Source: Marinobacterium_A aestuariivivens (GTDB lineage: Bacteria > Pseudomonadota > Gammaproteobacteria > Pseudomonadales > Balneatricaceae). From it: DNA of 64,000 bases. Made by a program: the position numbers and the translations under genes. Each line of letters opens with the position of its first letter. Position 1 is the stretch's first letter. The notes beneath the pieces were generated by a model, which ran no database searches, was not told the DNA's origin, and saw only the letters and a list, made by a program, of their open reading frames with translations. Location: positions 1,798,001 to 1,862,000 of the forward strand of contig NZ_JBHSWE010000001.1 in assembly GCF_042661465.1 (NCBI RefSeq), read 5' to 3'. Below are positions 9,905 through 19,170 of the stretch, in pieces.

Positions 9905-11710
9905 AGGGTTACCACCGCGAGTGTTAACACCGCACCGACGACGATGCCGGCGGCGTAGCGACGCAGGCGCCCGCTCTGCAGGGCGGAGAGGCCGGCATGG
10001 CCGGCGCGACCGAGGCGGTCGATCAGCAGCACCGGCTGATCCAGCAGATCGCGCCGGTTGAGCAGCGCCAGCACCAGCAGGGGTTTGACCAGCAGGCCGT
10101 CATAGAGGGCGTCGAAGCCCCAGCCCGCCCGCCACCAGCGCGCCAGCCAGCTATCACCCAACCGCCGTCGCCAGGCGCCGCCGTAACGCCAGACCAGCAG
10201 CCCGGTCGCGAGTCCCAGCCAGGGCATCGCCAGCACCGCCAGATGCACCGCGGCGGGCACTTCGAATACGGGCAGCAACGGGAATACATCCGCCAGCGGC
10301 TGCGGGATCAGGGCGCCGAACAGCGCCAGCAGGCAGAGCAGCGCCAGCGGCAATGCCAGCAATGTGCGGCGATCCGGCGCAGGCTCTATCCTGCGCTCTC
10401 CGAGGAACAGTTTCAGGAACAGCCGCAGACTGTAGAGCGCCGTGACCAGGGCGCCGGCCAGCGCCAGCCACCAGGCAAAGCCGCCGCCATGCAGCCCCAG
10501 GCCTGCAGCAGGATCGCGTCCTTGCTGTAAAAGCCAGAGGTCAGCGGTAACGCCGCCAGCGCGGCACAACCGATGGCGAAACAGAGAGCACTGAACGGCA
10601 TGGGACGCAGTAACCCGCCCATGCGCCGGATATCCTGCTCGTGATGCAGACTGAGGATTACCTGGCCGGCCGCCATGAACAGCAGCGCCTTGAAGAACGC
10701 ATGGGTCATCAGGTGAAAGATGGCGGCGGCAAAGGCGCCGTTGCCGAGGGCGAAGAACATGTAGCCGATCTGGCTGATGGTCGAATAGGCCAGGACCCGT
10801 TTCAGGTCCTGCTGCACCAGGGCACTGCAGGCCGCCAGGAACAGCGTCAGGGCACCGACCAGCGCCACCAGCTCCATCACTTCCGGCGACAGCAGAAAGA
10901 GCCCCTGGGTACGGGCGATCAGGTAGACTCCGGCGGTCACCATGGTGGCGGCATGAATCAGTGCACTGACCGGCGTCGGACCGGCCATCGCATCGGGCAG
11001 CCAGGTTTGCAGCGGCAGCTGGGCCGACTTGCCGACCGCCCCCAGCAGCAGCAGCGCCACCCAGGTCGCCCAGTCGGACTGCACCCACTGCAGCTGCGCC
11101 AACTCCACGATGTCCTGGATCCGGAGCGTTCCGAACTGCTGAATCAGGATCAGCAGCGCCAGCGCCAGAGCGATATCGCCGATGCGGGTGACGACGAAAG
11201 CCTTGCGTGCGGCATAGCCGTTCTCCGGCTCGCGATACCAGAAGCCGATCAGCAGGAAGCTGCACAGGCCGACGCCCTCCCAGCCCAGATAGAGCAGCAG
11301 GAAGTCCCCGCCCAGCACCAGAATCAGCATGGCACCGACGAACAGATTGAGATAACCGAAAAAGCGGGCAAAACCCTCGTCCCCGGCCATATAGGCGACG
11401 GAGTACAGATGGATCAGCAGACCGACACCGGTGATCACCCCGACCATGACGGCGCTGAGGCCATCGAAATAGAGGCTGAAGCCGACAGTCAGCCCGGCAC
11501 TGCTGAGCCAGGGCAACAGCTCGACACTCAATGCGCTGCCGTCGGAGGCGACGAAGCGGGCGATGGCCAGCCCCCGAGCAGGCCCGCCAGCAACACCGAG
11601 CCGACCCCGACCAGGCCCGACAGCCGCTCTCCCAGCCGTTTTCCGAACAGCAGCAGCAGCAGACTGCCGAGCAGAGGCAGTATCGGAATCCACGCCAGCC
11701 AGCTTCCCAT
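9901..11710 (-). CDS. nuoL: NADH-quinone oxidoreductase subunit L (two apparent frameshifts)
   Basis: Largest membrane subunit of complex I (about 603 residues after repair), the distal proton pump with the long lateral helix. Starts MGSWLAWIPILP, one base after the nuoK stop. Clear signatures: YLGWEGVGLCSFLLIGFWY, GAVGKSAQLPLQTWLPDAM, GPTPVSALIHAATMVTAGVY. Frame breaks at C run 11571-11575 (LLGGLAIARF after adding G) and C run 10495-10498 (QAWGLHGGGFAWW after adding G). Ends overlapping nuoM by ATGA. Confidence 0.94.
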
Positions 11711-11711
11711 G

Positions 11712-12020
11712 CTATCCCCTCATTCTGTCCAGAACATCGACATCCAGGCTGCGGTGTCGCCGGTAGAGGTGCAGCACCAGCGCCAGCGCGATGGCGACCT
11801 CGGCCGCCGCCAGTGTCAGAATCAGCACGTACATCACCTGACCGTCGGCATTGCCGTGCGCCGCACCTCCGAGCACAAACACGAAGGCGACCGCGTTGAG
11901 CATCAGCTCCAGCGACATCAGCACGAAGATCAGGTTGCGCCGCAGCAACACGCCAGCCAGGCCGATGCAGAACAGCAGCGCTGCGAACAACAGGCCCTGT
12001 TCAACCGGTATTACAGTCAT
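11712..12020 (-). CDS. nuoK: NADH-quinone oxidoreductase subunit K
   Basis: A 102-residue, three-helix membrane subunit near the base of the proton-pumping arm. Start chosen at MTVIPVEQG (ATG 12020), giving a 20-nt overlap with nuoJ, as is common for this pair. Conserved Glu-containing segments LMSLELMLNAVAF and AAAEVAIALALVL are present. Frame intact. Confidence 0.95.
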   Translation of the reverse strand: MTVIPVEQGLLFAALLFCIGLAGVLLRRNLIFVLMSLELMLNAVAFVFVLGGAAHGNADGQVMYVLILTLAAAEVAIALALVLHLYRRHRSLDVDVLDRMRG

Positions 12021-12531
12021 CCCCGGACTCCTCTTCCCTGTGTTTTCGCAGCGGCCGGGCCAGGTGCCAGGCGGCAACGAGGGCGGCCAGCAGCAGCATC
12101 GATGCCAGCTCCACCAGCAGCAGGTAGGGACCGTAGAGGGCGCGCCCCACGGCGGCGGCATCGACCAGATGCCCTTCGCCGCCGGGCGCGGCCGGCAGCA
12201 ACAGATAGGACAGCTCCGCCAGCAGCAGCGCACAGAGCAGTGTAGGGCCGCGCCAGTTGGCGCCCGACAGCCAGACACGCTCCTGACCGACGACGGCCTC
12301 GCCCTGGTTCAGCATCATGATCACGAACACCATCAGCACCATGATGGCGCCGGCATAGACGATGACCTGAAGCGCCGCCGCAAACGGCGCCCCGAGCTGG
12401 AAGAACAGCAGCGCCATTGTCAGCAGCGTCACGACCAGGTACAGCAGCGCATGCACGGCATTGACGCCGCGAATTACCTGCAGCGCCGCCAGCAGGGCGA
12501 TCAGCATGTTCAGATGGAAAAGTCCCTGCAT
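12001..12531 (-). CDS. nuoJ: NADH-quinone oxidoreductase subunit J
   Basis: A 176-residue membrane subunit with five predicted helices. Typical stretches are ALLYLVVTLLTMALLFFQLG, ALQVIVYAGAIMVLMVFVIM and the following MLNQGE. It contributes to the quinone-proximal part of the membrane arm. Charged C-terminal tail. Frame intact; it overlaps nuoK by 20 nt and starts 9 nt after nuoI. Confidence 0.94.
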   Translation of the reverse strand: MQGLFHLNMLIALLAALQVIRGVNAVHALLYLVVTLLTMALLFFQLGAPFAAALQVIVYAGAIMVLMVFVIMMLNQGEAVVGQERVWLSGANWRGPTLLCALLLAELSYLLLPAAPGGEGHLVDAAAVGRALYGPYLLLVELASMLLLAALVAAWHLARPLRKHREEESGDDCNTG

Positions 12532-12540
12532 CGCGACTCC

Positions 12541-13056
12541 CTAGGGCAACAGACTCTTGGTGTTGATCGGCTCGGCCTCATGCTCGGCCTGCCCCTTGTC
12601 CTTGCCGCCGATCGCCTTGCCGGCGAAGCGGTAGAAACTGTAGTCGTGATACTTGCCCGGGCCGCTGATCAGCAAATCCTCCTTTTCGTAGACCAGATTC
12701 TGGCGATCGTACTCGCACATTTCGAAATCCGGCGTCAGCTGGATCGCCAGGGTCGGACAGGCCTCCTCGCAGAGGCCGCAGAGAATGCAGCGGGAGAAGT
12801 TGATGCGGAAAAACTCCGGGTACCAGCGGCCGTGCTCGTCCTCGGTTTTCTGCAAGGCGATGCAGTCCACCGGGCAGGCGACCGCACAGAGATTGCAGGC
12901 CACGCAACGCTCTTCGCCGTCCGGGTCGCGGGTCAGCACGATTCGGCCGCGGTAGCGCGGCGCCAGATAGGGCTTTTCCTCCGGATACTGCACCGTCTCG
13001 CGCGGACGGACGCTATGCTGCAGCACCTTCCAGATCGTTTTCAGTTCACTGAACAT
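12541..13056 (-). CDS. nuoI: NADH-quinone oxidoreductase subunit I (2 x 4Fe-4S)
   Basis: A 171-residue peripheral-arm subunit carrying clusters N6a and N6b. Both ferredoxin motifs are complete: CVACNLCAVACPVDC and CILCGLCEEACP. These pass electrons toward NuoB. The N-terminal amphipathic helix region precedes the first cluster as usual. Frame intact; 19 nt after nuoH. Confidence 0.96.
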   Translation of the reverse strand: MFSELKTIWKVLQHSVRPRETVQYPEEKPYLAPRYRGRIVLTRDPDGEERCVACNLCAVACPVDCIALQKTEDEHGRWYPEFFRINFSRCILCGLCEEACPTLAIQLTPDFEMCEYDRQNLVYEKEDLLISGPGKYHDYSFYRFAGKAIGGKDKGQAEHEAEPINTKSLLP

Positions 13057-13075
13057 GGGCTACTCCGTTTTGAGC

Positions 13076-14019
13076 TCATAGCAGCACCAGCCCCGTTACC
13101 GTCAGATTCAGTAACGCCAGCGGCAACAGGCACTTCCAGCCCAGCGCCATCAGCTGGTCGTAGCGGGGCCTCGGCAGGGACGCCCTCAGCAACACGAACA
13201 ACGATACAAACAGGGCCGTCTTGAGCAGGAACCAGAGCCAGGGCGGCAGCAACGGGCCCAGCCAGCCGCCGAAGAACAGCGTCGTCATCAGCGCCGAGAT
13301 CAGGATCACGCCCAGGTACTCGCCGACGAAGAACATGCCGAACTTCATGCCGGAATATTCGGTATGAAAACCGGCCGTCAGTTCGTGTTCGGCCTCGGGC
13401 AGATCGAACGGCAGGCGGTGGCTTTCGGCAATACCGGCGATAAAGAACAGCACCATGCCGAGAAACTGCGGAATGCAGAACCAGAGCCCGCGCTGTGCCT
13501 CGACGATCGCACCGAGACTGAAGGAGCCGGCCTGCAGCACCACCCCGAGCAGCGACAGGCCCATGAATACCTCGTAACTGAGGGTCTGGGCCGCCGAGCG
13601 CAGGGCCCCGAGCAGCGCATACTTGTTGTTGGAGGCATAGCCACCCAGCAGCACCGCATAAACCGCCAGCGACGACATCGCCAGGAAGAACAGCAGGCCG
13701 ATATTGAGATCGGCGAGCGGAAAGCCCGGCGCGAACGGCACCACGACAAAGGCCATCAGCATGGTGAACATGGCGATTGCCGGCGCCAGAACAAACACCG
13801 GACGATCGGCGAAGGGGGGATGAACTCCTGCTTGCCCAGCAGCTTGAGCATGTCGGCGACCACCTGCAGAACGCCAAAAGGCCCGACGCGATTGGGCCCG
13901 TAACGGTCCTGCCAGAGCCCCAGCAGCCGGCGCTCGACCCAGGTCAGCAGGGCCGCCGAGAGCACCAGCAGCCCCAGCAGCGAAACGACTCGCAGACCTA
14001 TAAGCGACAGTTCAGCCAT
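13076..14019 (-). CDS. nuoH: NADH-quinone oxidoreductase subunit H (one apparent frameshift)
   Basis: Quinone-site membrane subunit, about 314 residues after repair. Start MAELSLIGLRVV at ATG 14019; this start overlaps by eight bases (ATGGCTGA) the end of a truncated second copy of its own 5' end (14012-14197). Signatures: LTWVERRLLGLWQDRYGPNR, GPFGVLQVVADMLKLLGKQE, AESHRLPFDLPEAEHELTAG, EYSGMKFGMFF. Frame breaks at the G run 13814-13819 (CCCCCC in the gene, seven needed), after which it reads FIPPFADRPVFVLAPA. The upstream duplicate makes the natural start less certain than for the other nuo genes. Confidence 0.92.
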
Positions 14020-14197
14020 TATCACAGTCCTGTGCCAGAAGCCTGCCGAAAGGGCTTACACAATGCCGATTGGGCCCGTAACGGTCCTGCCAGAGCCCCA
14101 GAAGCCTGCGCTCGACCCAGGTCAGCAGGGCTGCCGAGAGCACCAGCAGTCCAAGAACGGACACCACCCGAAGTCCGATCCAGCCGAGTTCAGCCAT
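14012..14197 (-). pseudogene. truncated duplicate of the nuoH 5' end
   Basis: A 61-codon frame starting MAELGWIGLRVVSVLG. For its first 44 codons it repeats nuoH up to RYGPNR, then leaves the homology (HCVSPFGRLL) and stops at TGA 14012-14014, overlapping the real nuoH ATG. Its own ATG overlaps the nuoG stop in the same ATGGCTGA arrangement. Identity with nuoH is uneven: roughly the first 45 bases differ at many positions, the next 85 or so are almost identical. The 12-mer CCAGAAGCCTGC occurs at 14035-14046 and again at 14098-14109. The product would be about two membrane helices and is unlikely to function; it may couple translation of nuoG to nuoH. Confidence 0.75.
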
Positions 14198-16972
14198 CCC
14201 ACGCCTCCCGGTCGGTCGCGATCAGCTGCGGTGGCCGCGGCAGCGGCTCGACGGCCGGTTTCAGCGCCAGCTCCGGCGAGGGGTCGGCCGCGGCACACCA
14301 GAGCCCGGCCCGCTGCGGTATCGCCAGCGACGAAGGCGGCAGACTCGGATCGACCCGGACATGCAGGGTCTGCACCTCGCCGGCATAATGCAGCTCGAGG
14401 CTGTCCCAGCTACCCAGCCCGAGTCGGCTGGCGCCGGCGCTGTCGATGCCGAGCACCGCGGCACCGGCCCGCTCACGGATCGCCCCGGCACAGTCGCTCA
14501 GCGCTTCGCCGGCGAAGACCTCGAAACGGGGAATCAGTTGCCAGCTGCCACTGACGGCGACCGCATCCCGATCGACAACCTCGCGGGGCTGAAGCCACAG
14601 AAAATTCAGCCATGACCGGGGCCGGGAGTCGCGCCAGTCGCCGCCCAGCTCCCGCTGAAACTTGCCCAGTGCCTGCACCGAGTTCCACCCCGGCGCCCAG
14701 ACCGCGGCCCGCCACTCACCGATACCCTCCGAGCCTTCCATCGAAAAGTTCCAGGGCGAGTCGGGGTCCTCGGGCGGCGTCGTTTCCCGGACCTCGACTC
14801 CGGCTCTGATCGCGGTACGGCCGCCATAGCGCGGTCCCTGGCGCGCCAGCCTGCGCCCCTGGATGCGAAAACCGGCTTCAGGCCCCGTGACGACGATCTC
14901 GCCGAACACCGGCGCCACCGCGGCCAGATCGGCACGCAACTGGTCCGCGTTATGCCACTGCGCAAGCCAGGACCAGGCCTCGATACCGGGGTCATCCGCC
15001 TTGTACCGGGACCGCCTGACGGCATCGGCGAATTGTCGCCAGGGCGATGCGCTTTGCGCCGACATCACGGCTTCGGCACGTTGCAGCATGCCCGCCGCAT
15101 TGACCAGGGTTCCCTGCTGCTCGAACTGCGTCGGCACCGCCACGGCGGCATCGGCCAGCTGCGTGGTTGGCGTCTCCAGGCCATCAAGCACCAGCCAGCG
15201 GTCGCAGCGCCGGCGCAATTCCCTCATCGCCTGCGGGGCCAGGCGCCGCTGCAGGTCGTTTTCCAGCACCACCAGTGTCGTCGTCCGTCCCTGCTTCTGC
15301 GCGTCGTCCAACGCCTGAAGCAGGTCGTCTAGGCCCCGGCTGCACAGCGCCGCAAGGCCCAGGCTGTTACTTTCGGCCGCCGCCAGATAGAGTTTCGGGC
15401 TGCTCTCATCGCCCTGCAGCGCCGCCGCGATCGCCGCCGCCGCGCGCAGCTGCCGCGGGTCGGCCAGACCACAGCCGGCCACCAGCAACGGCTGCCGGGC
15501 CGCGCGCAACATCTGCGCCGCCGCTTCCACCCAGGCCTGCTGCTGCGGCTCCAGCTCTCTGCCTCTCGGTGCCGGCAAGGCGCTCAGCCAGCGCTTCGGC
15601 CAGACGACTGATGGTCTGCGGCGTGTCGAACCACTGCTCGTCGCTGATGTCGCTCAGGGCATTGTCGCAGGGCACCAGTTGCCAGAGGGGCTGCGCAGCG
15701 ACTGCCCGATCCCCCGTACCGCAGCATCCTGCCAGGGAGCGATCTTCTGTTCCGCGGCCAGGGCGAAGCTGCGGTTGCGTACCAGTTGGCGCAGCGACAA
15801 CGCCAGCCGCGGCGCCGTGGCGGCGATATCCTCGCCAATGACCAGCGCCGCATCGCACTGCTCGACCTGCTGCAAGGTCGCGAAGGGCTGCTCCCGCCCG
15901 GCGCCGGCATTCAGAATCTGCTGCAGGCACTGCCACTCCCGGCTCGCGATACCGGCGTGGAACCGCGCCTCCCCGACCAGGCACGCCAGGGCGAAATTGT
16001 TCTCCAGCGAAGTCCTCGGCGAGCCGACGGCCAGCACCAGCTGCTGCGGGTCGGCGATGCCCTCGAGCAGTTCATCGAGCAGCGTTTCGGCATTTTCCGG
16101 CCGGACTTCGCCATCTTCCCTGCGGTACCCCCCAGCAGACGCCCCGGTGCATTCTGGTAGTCGTAACCGAACCGGCCACGATCGCAGAGGAAGTAGCCAT
16201 TGAGGTCCGGCTGAAAACGGTTGCCGATGCGGATGATGCGGCCGTATCGTTCGGCCGGCAGGGTGTTGCAGCCTACAGCGCAGTGGGCGCAGACGGACGG
16301 CGCGCACTGCTGGTCCCATTTTCGGCTGAAGCGGCGGCTGTAGGTGCGGTCGGTGAAAACGCCGGTCGGGCAGATCTCGACCAGGTTGCCGCTGAAGGTG
16401 CTTTCGAGTACACCGTCTTCGGCGCGGCCGAAATAGACATGGTTGTGGGCGGCCTGGACACCGAGATCGCGTCCGCCGGCATAGTCCTGGTAGAAGCGCA
16501 CACAGCGATAGCAGGCGATACAGCGGTTCATCTCATGGTTGATGAAGGGGCCAAGGTACTGATTGCGATGGGTGCGCTTGAGACCGCGGTAGCGGCGGAA
16601 AGTATGACCACTCATCTCGGTCATGTCCTGCAGATGGCACTCGCCACCCTCTTCGCAGACCGGACAGTCATGGGGGTGATTGGTCATCAACGCCTCGATC
16701 ACGGTGGCGCGGAACGCCTGCGCCTGGGAGACCTCCAGTCCGATGCGCATGCCGTCCTCTACCGGCGTCATGCAGGCCACCACCAGGCGGCCGTGCCGGT
16801 CCTCCTCGTCCTTGTACTGCAGCACCGCGCACTGGCGGCAGGAGCCGACGGAACCGAGTTCCGGATGCCAGCAGAAATAGGGCAGGTCCAGACCGAGCGA
16901 CAGTATCGCCTGCAGCAGGTTGTGCTGCGGGTTGACCTCGTACTCCTTGTCGTCGATCAGAATCCTGCTCAT
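14190..16972 (-). CDS. nuoG: NADH-quinone oxidoreductase subunit G (three apparent frameshifts)
   Basis: Large iron-sulfur subunit, about 927 residues after repair. Start chosen at MSRILIDDKEYEV (ATG 16972, GAGG just upstream) rather than the ATG at 17002. N-terminal 2Fe-2S ligands lie in YFCWHPELGSVGSCRQCAV; the His-ligated cluster in HPHDCPVCEEGGECHLQDM; 4Fe-4S ligands in RCIACYRCVRF and EICPTGVF; an extra CAPSVCAHCAVGC set matches the N7 cluster seen in some bacteria. The C-terminal molybdopterin-like domain is present. Breaks: C run 16128-16133 and G run 15687-15690 (one base lost each), and near 15579-15581 (probably one base gained). Confidence 0.93.
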
Positions 16973-17225
16973 GGCGACCTCGGTGGCGTTGAGCGTATGC
17001 ATAAGCGTAGCTGCATAAAAGGCACCTCGCCGCGAAGGATATCAAGGTTGAAATTCCTTTCTCCTTACGACGTGCCAACCGACACCCATCGATCTGCACT
17101 GCGATCGATCTGACGGGTTCCGCGATGCCCGTCACCCGCTGCAAGCGTAAAGCCTGCTGCAGTGCATCGCTGCCCCCATCCTCCGGTCCGGGAATTCGGT
17201 CGTGGCCGGTGCCTGTCCTTGCGCC
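16973..17225. other. long intercistronic gap inside the nuo operon
   Basis: About 250 bases separate nuoF from nuoG, although every other nuo junction from nuoG onward is tight or overlapping. No coding signal is apparent. A dyad ATCGATC-N8-GATCGAT lies at 17088-17109. It could hold an internal promoter or processing site; nothing decisive is visible. Confidence 0.45.
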
Positions 17226-18512
17226 TTAGGCCTCAGCCTTGCGATAGGGACAACATCCCTCCCGGATATGGCGTTTGAAATCCTCGCGAAAATATTTCAG
17301 GGCACTCTGCAGCGGCTCCATCGCCCCGGGCGCGAGGGCACAGAACGTCTTGCCCGGTCCCATGAAGCGACAGTGCTCTTCGAGGGTGTCCAGATCCTCT
17401 GGCCGGCCGCTGCCGTCCTCGATCGCCTCGAGCAGCTGCCGGGTCCAGGGCAGACCGTCCCGACAGGGGGTACACCAGCCACAGGACTCCTGGGCAAAGA
17501 AGCGCTCGAGATTGAGCACCATGCCGACCGGACAGGTGCGGTCGTCGAGCACGATCAGGGTCCCGGTGCCCATGCGACTGCCGGCCTTGCCGATGCTCTC
17601 GTAGGTCATCGGCAGATCGAGGTGCTCCGGCAACAGAAAGTCGGTGGAACCGCCGCCCGGCAGAAACCCCCTCAGAGCGTAGCCGTCGCGCATGCCTGCG
17701 GCACAGTCCTCGAATATCTCCCGGATCGGCGTGCCCATCGGCAACTCCCAGACGCCGGGTTTGCGGACGCGGCCGCTGACACCGAACAGCTTGGTGCCGG
17801 ACTCCTCCTCGAGACCGAGGCCATGGTACCAGGCGGCGCTGTTGCGGATGATGTGCGGCACGTTGCACAGAGTTTCGACGTTGTTGACCACCGTTGGCTG
17901 CCCCCAGGCACCGCTGATCTGCGGAAACGGCGGCTTGGCCCGTGGCGTGGCACGCTTGCCTTCGAGGGCATTGATCAACGCGGTTTCCTCGCCGCAGATA
18001 TAACGCCCGGCGCTGATGTGCAGGTGCAGCTCGAGACTGAAATCGCTGCCCTGTATCCGCCGCCCCAGCAGTCCGGCGTCACGGGCTTCGTCGATCGCGA
18101 CGCGCAGCCTTCGGGCGGCATCGACATATTCGCCGCGCAGAAAGATATAGGCGACGTCGGCCTCGATCGCAAAGGCCGCCAGGATCATGCCCTCAAGCAG
18201 CTGATGCGGGTTGCGCTCGAGCAGCAGCCGGTCCTTGAAGGCGCCGGGCTCCATCTCGTCGGCATTGGCGACGAGATACTTCGGATGGGGCGCGCCCTCG
18301 CCACGCGGCACCAGGCTCCATTTGACACCGGTGGGAAAGCCCGCGCCGCCACGCCCGCGCAGATTCGCCTCCTTGACCTGCTCGACCACCGCCTCGGCAC
18401 TCATTCCCGCCAGTGCCTTCTTCAGCCCTTCATAGCCACCGGCTGCACGGTATTCGGCCAGCGTCAATGCCGTGCCGTCCTGTTTCAGATGCTCTGTCAG
18501 CGGGCGTTCCAT
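17226..18512 (-). CDS. nuoF: NADH-quinone oxidoreductase subunit F (FMN, NADH, 4Fe-4S)
   Basis: A 428-residue subunit that binds NADH and FMN, the electron entry point of complex I. Glycine-rich NADH/FMN motif NLRGRGGAGFPTGVKWS; 4Fe-4S (N3) ligands in SCGWCTPCRDG and the downstream EEHCRFMGPGKTFCAL. Frame intact and of standard length. It starts 5 nt after nuoE. Confidence 0.97.
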   Translation of the reverse strand: MERPLTEHLKQDGTALTLAEYRAAGGYEGLKKALAGMSAEAVVEQVKEANLRGRGGAGFPTGVKWSLVPRGEGAPHPKYLVANADEMEPGAFKDRLLLERNPHQLLEGMILAAFAIEADVAYIFLRGEYVDAARRLRVAIDEARDAGLLGRRIQGSDFSLELHLHISAGRYICGEETALINALEGKRATPRAKPPFPQISGAWGQPTVVNNVETLCNVPHIIRNSAAWYHGLGLEEESGTKLFGVSGRVRKPGVWELPMGTPIREIFEDCAAGMRDGYALRGFLPGGGSTDFLLPEHLDLPMTYESIGKAGSRMGTGTLIVLDDRTCPVGMVLNLERFFAQESCGWCTPCRDGLPWTRQLLEAIEDGSGRPEDLDTLEEHCRFMGPGKTFCALAPGAMEPLQSALKYFREDFKRHIREGCCPYRKAEA

Positions 18513-18517
18513 GGCCT

Positions 18518-19036
18518 CTACTCCTCCGTACCGCGGTCATTGCCCAGCAGCTCGCTCAGCCGCGCGGAATCGAGATCGTGGTAATGACGGTCGCCGATCA
18601 TCAGTGCCGGGGCATGATCGCAGTCGCCCAGACAGGTGATCGGCAGCAGCGTATAGGCGCCGTCTCCGGTGGTCTCGCCGAAGTCGATGCCCAGCTCGTC
18701 ACGGATGCGCGCCCGCAGAGATTCGCAGCCGAGCATCCAGCAACTGACGCTGTTGCACAGGTAGATGACCTGACGCCCGACCGGCTCGCGGAAGATAAGG
18801 TTGTAGAAGGTCGCCACGCTCTCGACCTGGGCCGCGTCGACCCCGAGGTAGTCGGCGATCGCCGCGACGCTCTCGTCCGAAACCCAGCCGCGGTGCTGCT
18901 GCACGATGCGCAGCGCCTCGATGCAGAGCCCCTCGCGGCGAGGATAGCACTCGGCCTCGTGCTCGATTTCCGCACGCTCCTGCTCGCTCAGGTAGGCCTG
19001 CGACCAGCCGCGGTCGCGAGCGAAAATTTCACTCAT
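18518..19036 (-). CDS. nuoE: NADH-quinone oxidoreductase subunit E (2Fe-2S)
   Basis: A 172-residue thioredoxin-like 2Fe-2S subunit (cluster N1a) that partners NuoF. Cluster ligands are in CNSVSCWMLGC and in CLGDCDHAPALMIG. Frame intact. It is separated from nuoCD by 134 bases that contain an intergenic repeat element. Confidence 0.95.
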   Translation of the reverse strand: MSEIFARDRGWSQAYLSEQERAEIEHEAECYPRREGLCIEALRIVQQHRGWVSDESVAAIADYLGVDAAQVESVATFYNLIFREPVGRQVIYLCNSVSCWMLGCESLRARIRDELGIDFGETTGDGAYTLLPITCLGDCDHAPALMIGDRHYHDLDSARLSELLGNDRGTEE

Positions 19037-19072
19037 AGGTCACCTCCATTCCGTGCGCTCTCGAACCTTTTG

Positions 19073-19144
19073 CGTAGGATGCGGCGGAGCGCAGCGAAGC
19101 CCATCACCTCCAATGTCGGAATTCGCAAGCTCATTCCAACCTAC
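19073..19144. repeat. GTAGG-type intergenic inverted repeat inside the nuo operon
   Basis: Begins GTAGGATG and ends CATTCCAACCTAC, with an internal CGGAATTCGCAAGCTCATTCC arm. It belongs to the same family as the elements at 54151-54282 and 60924-61036, which share the GGAATGAGC...GAATTCC core. It lies between nuoCD and nuoE, so it is transcribed with the operon. Confidence 0.7.
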
Positions 19145-19170
19145 AATCCAGCCACCTTCGTGCCGGGCGC

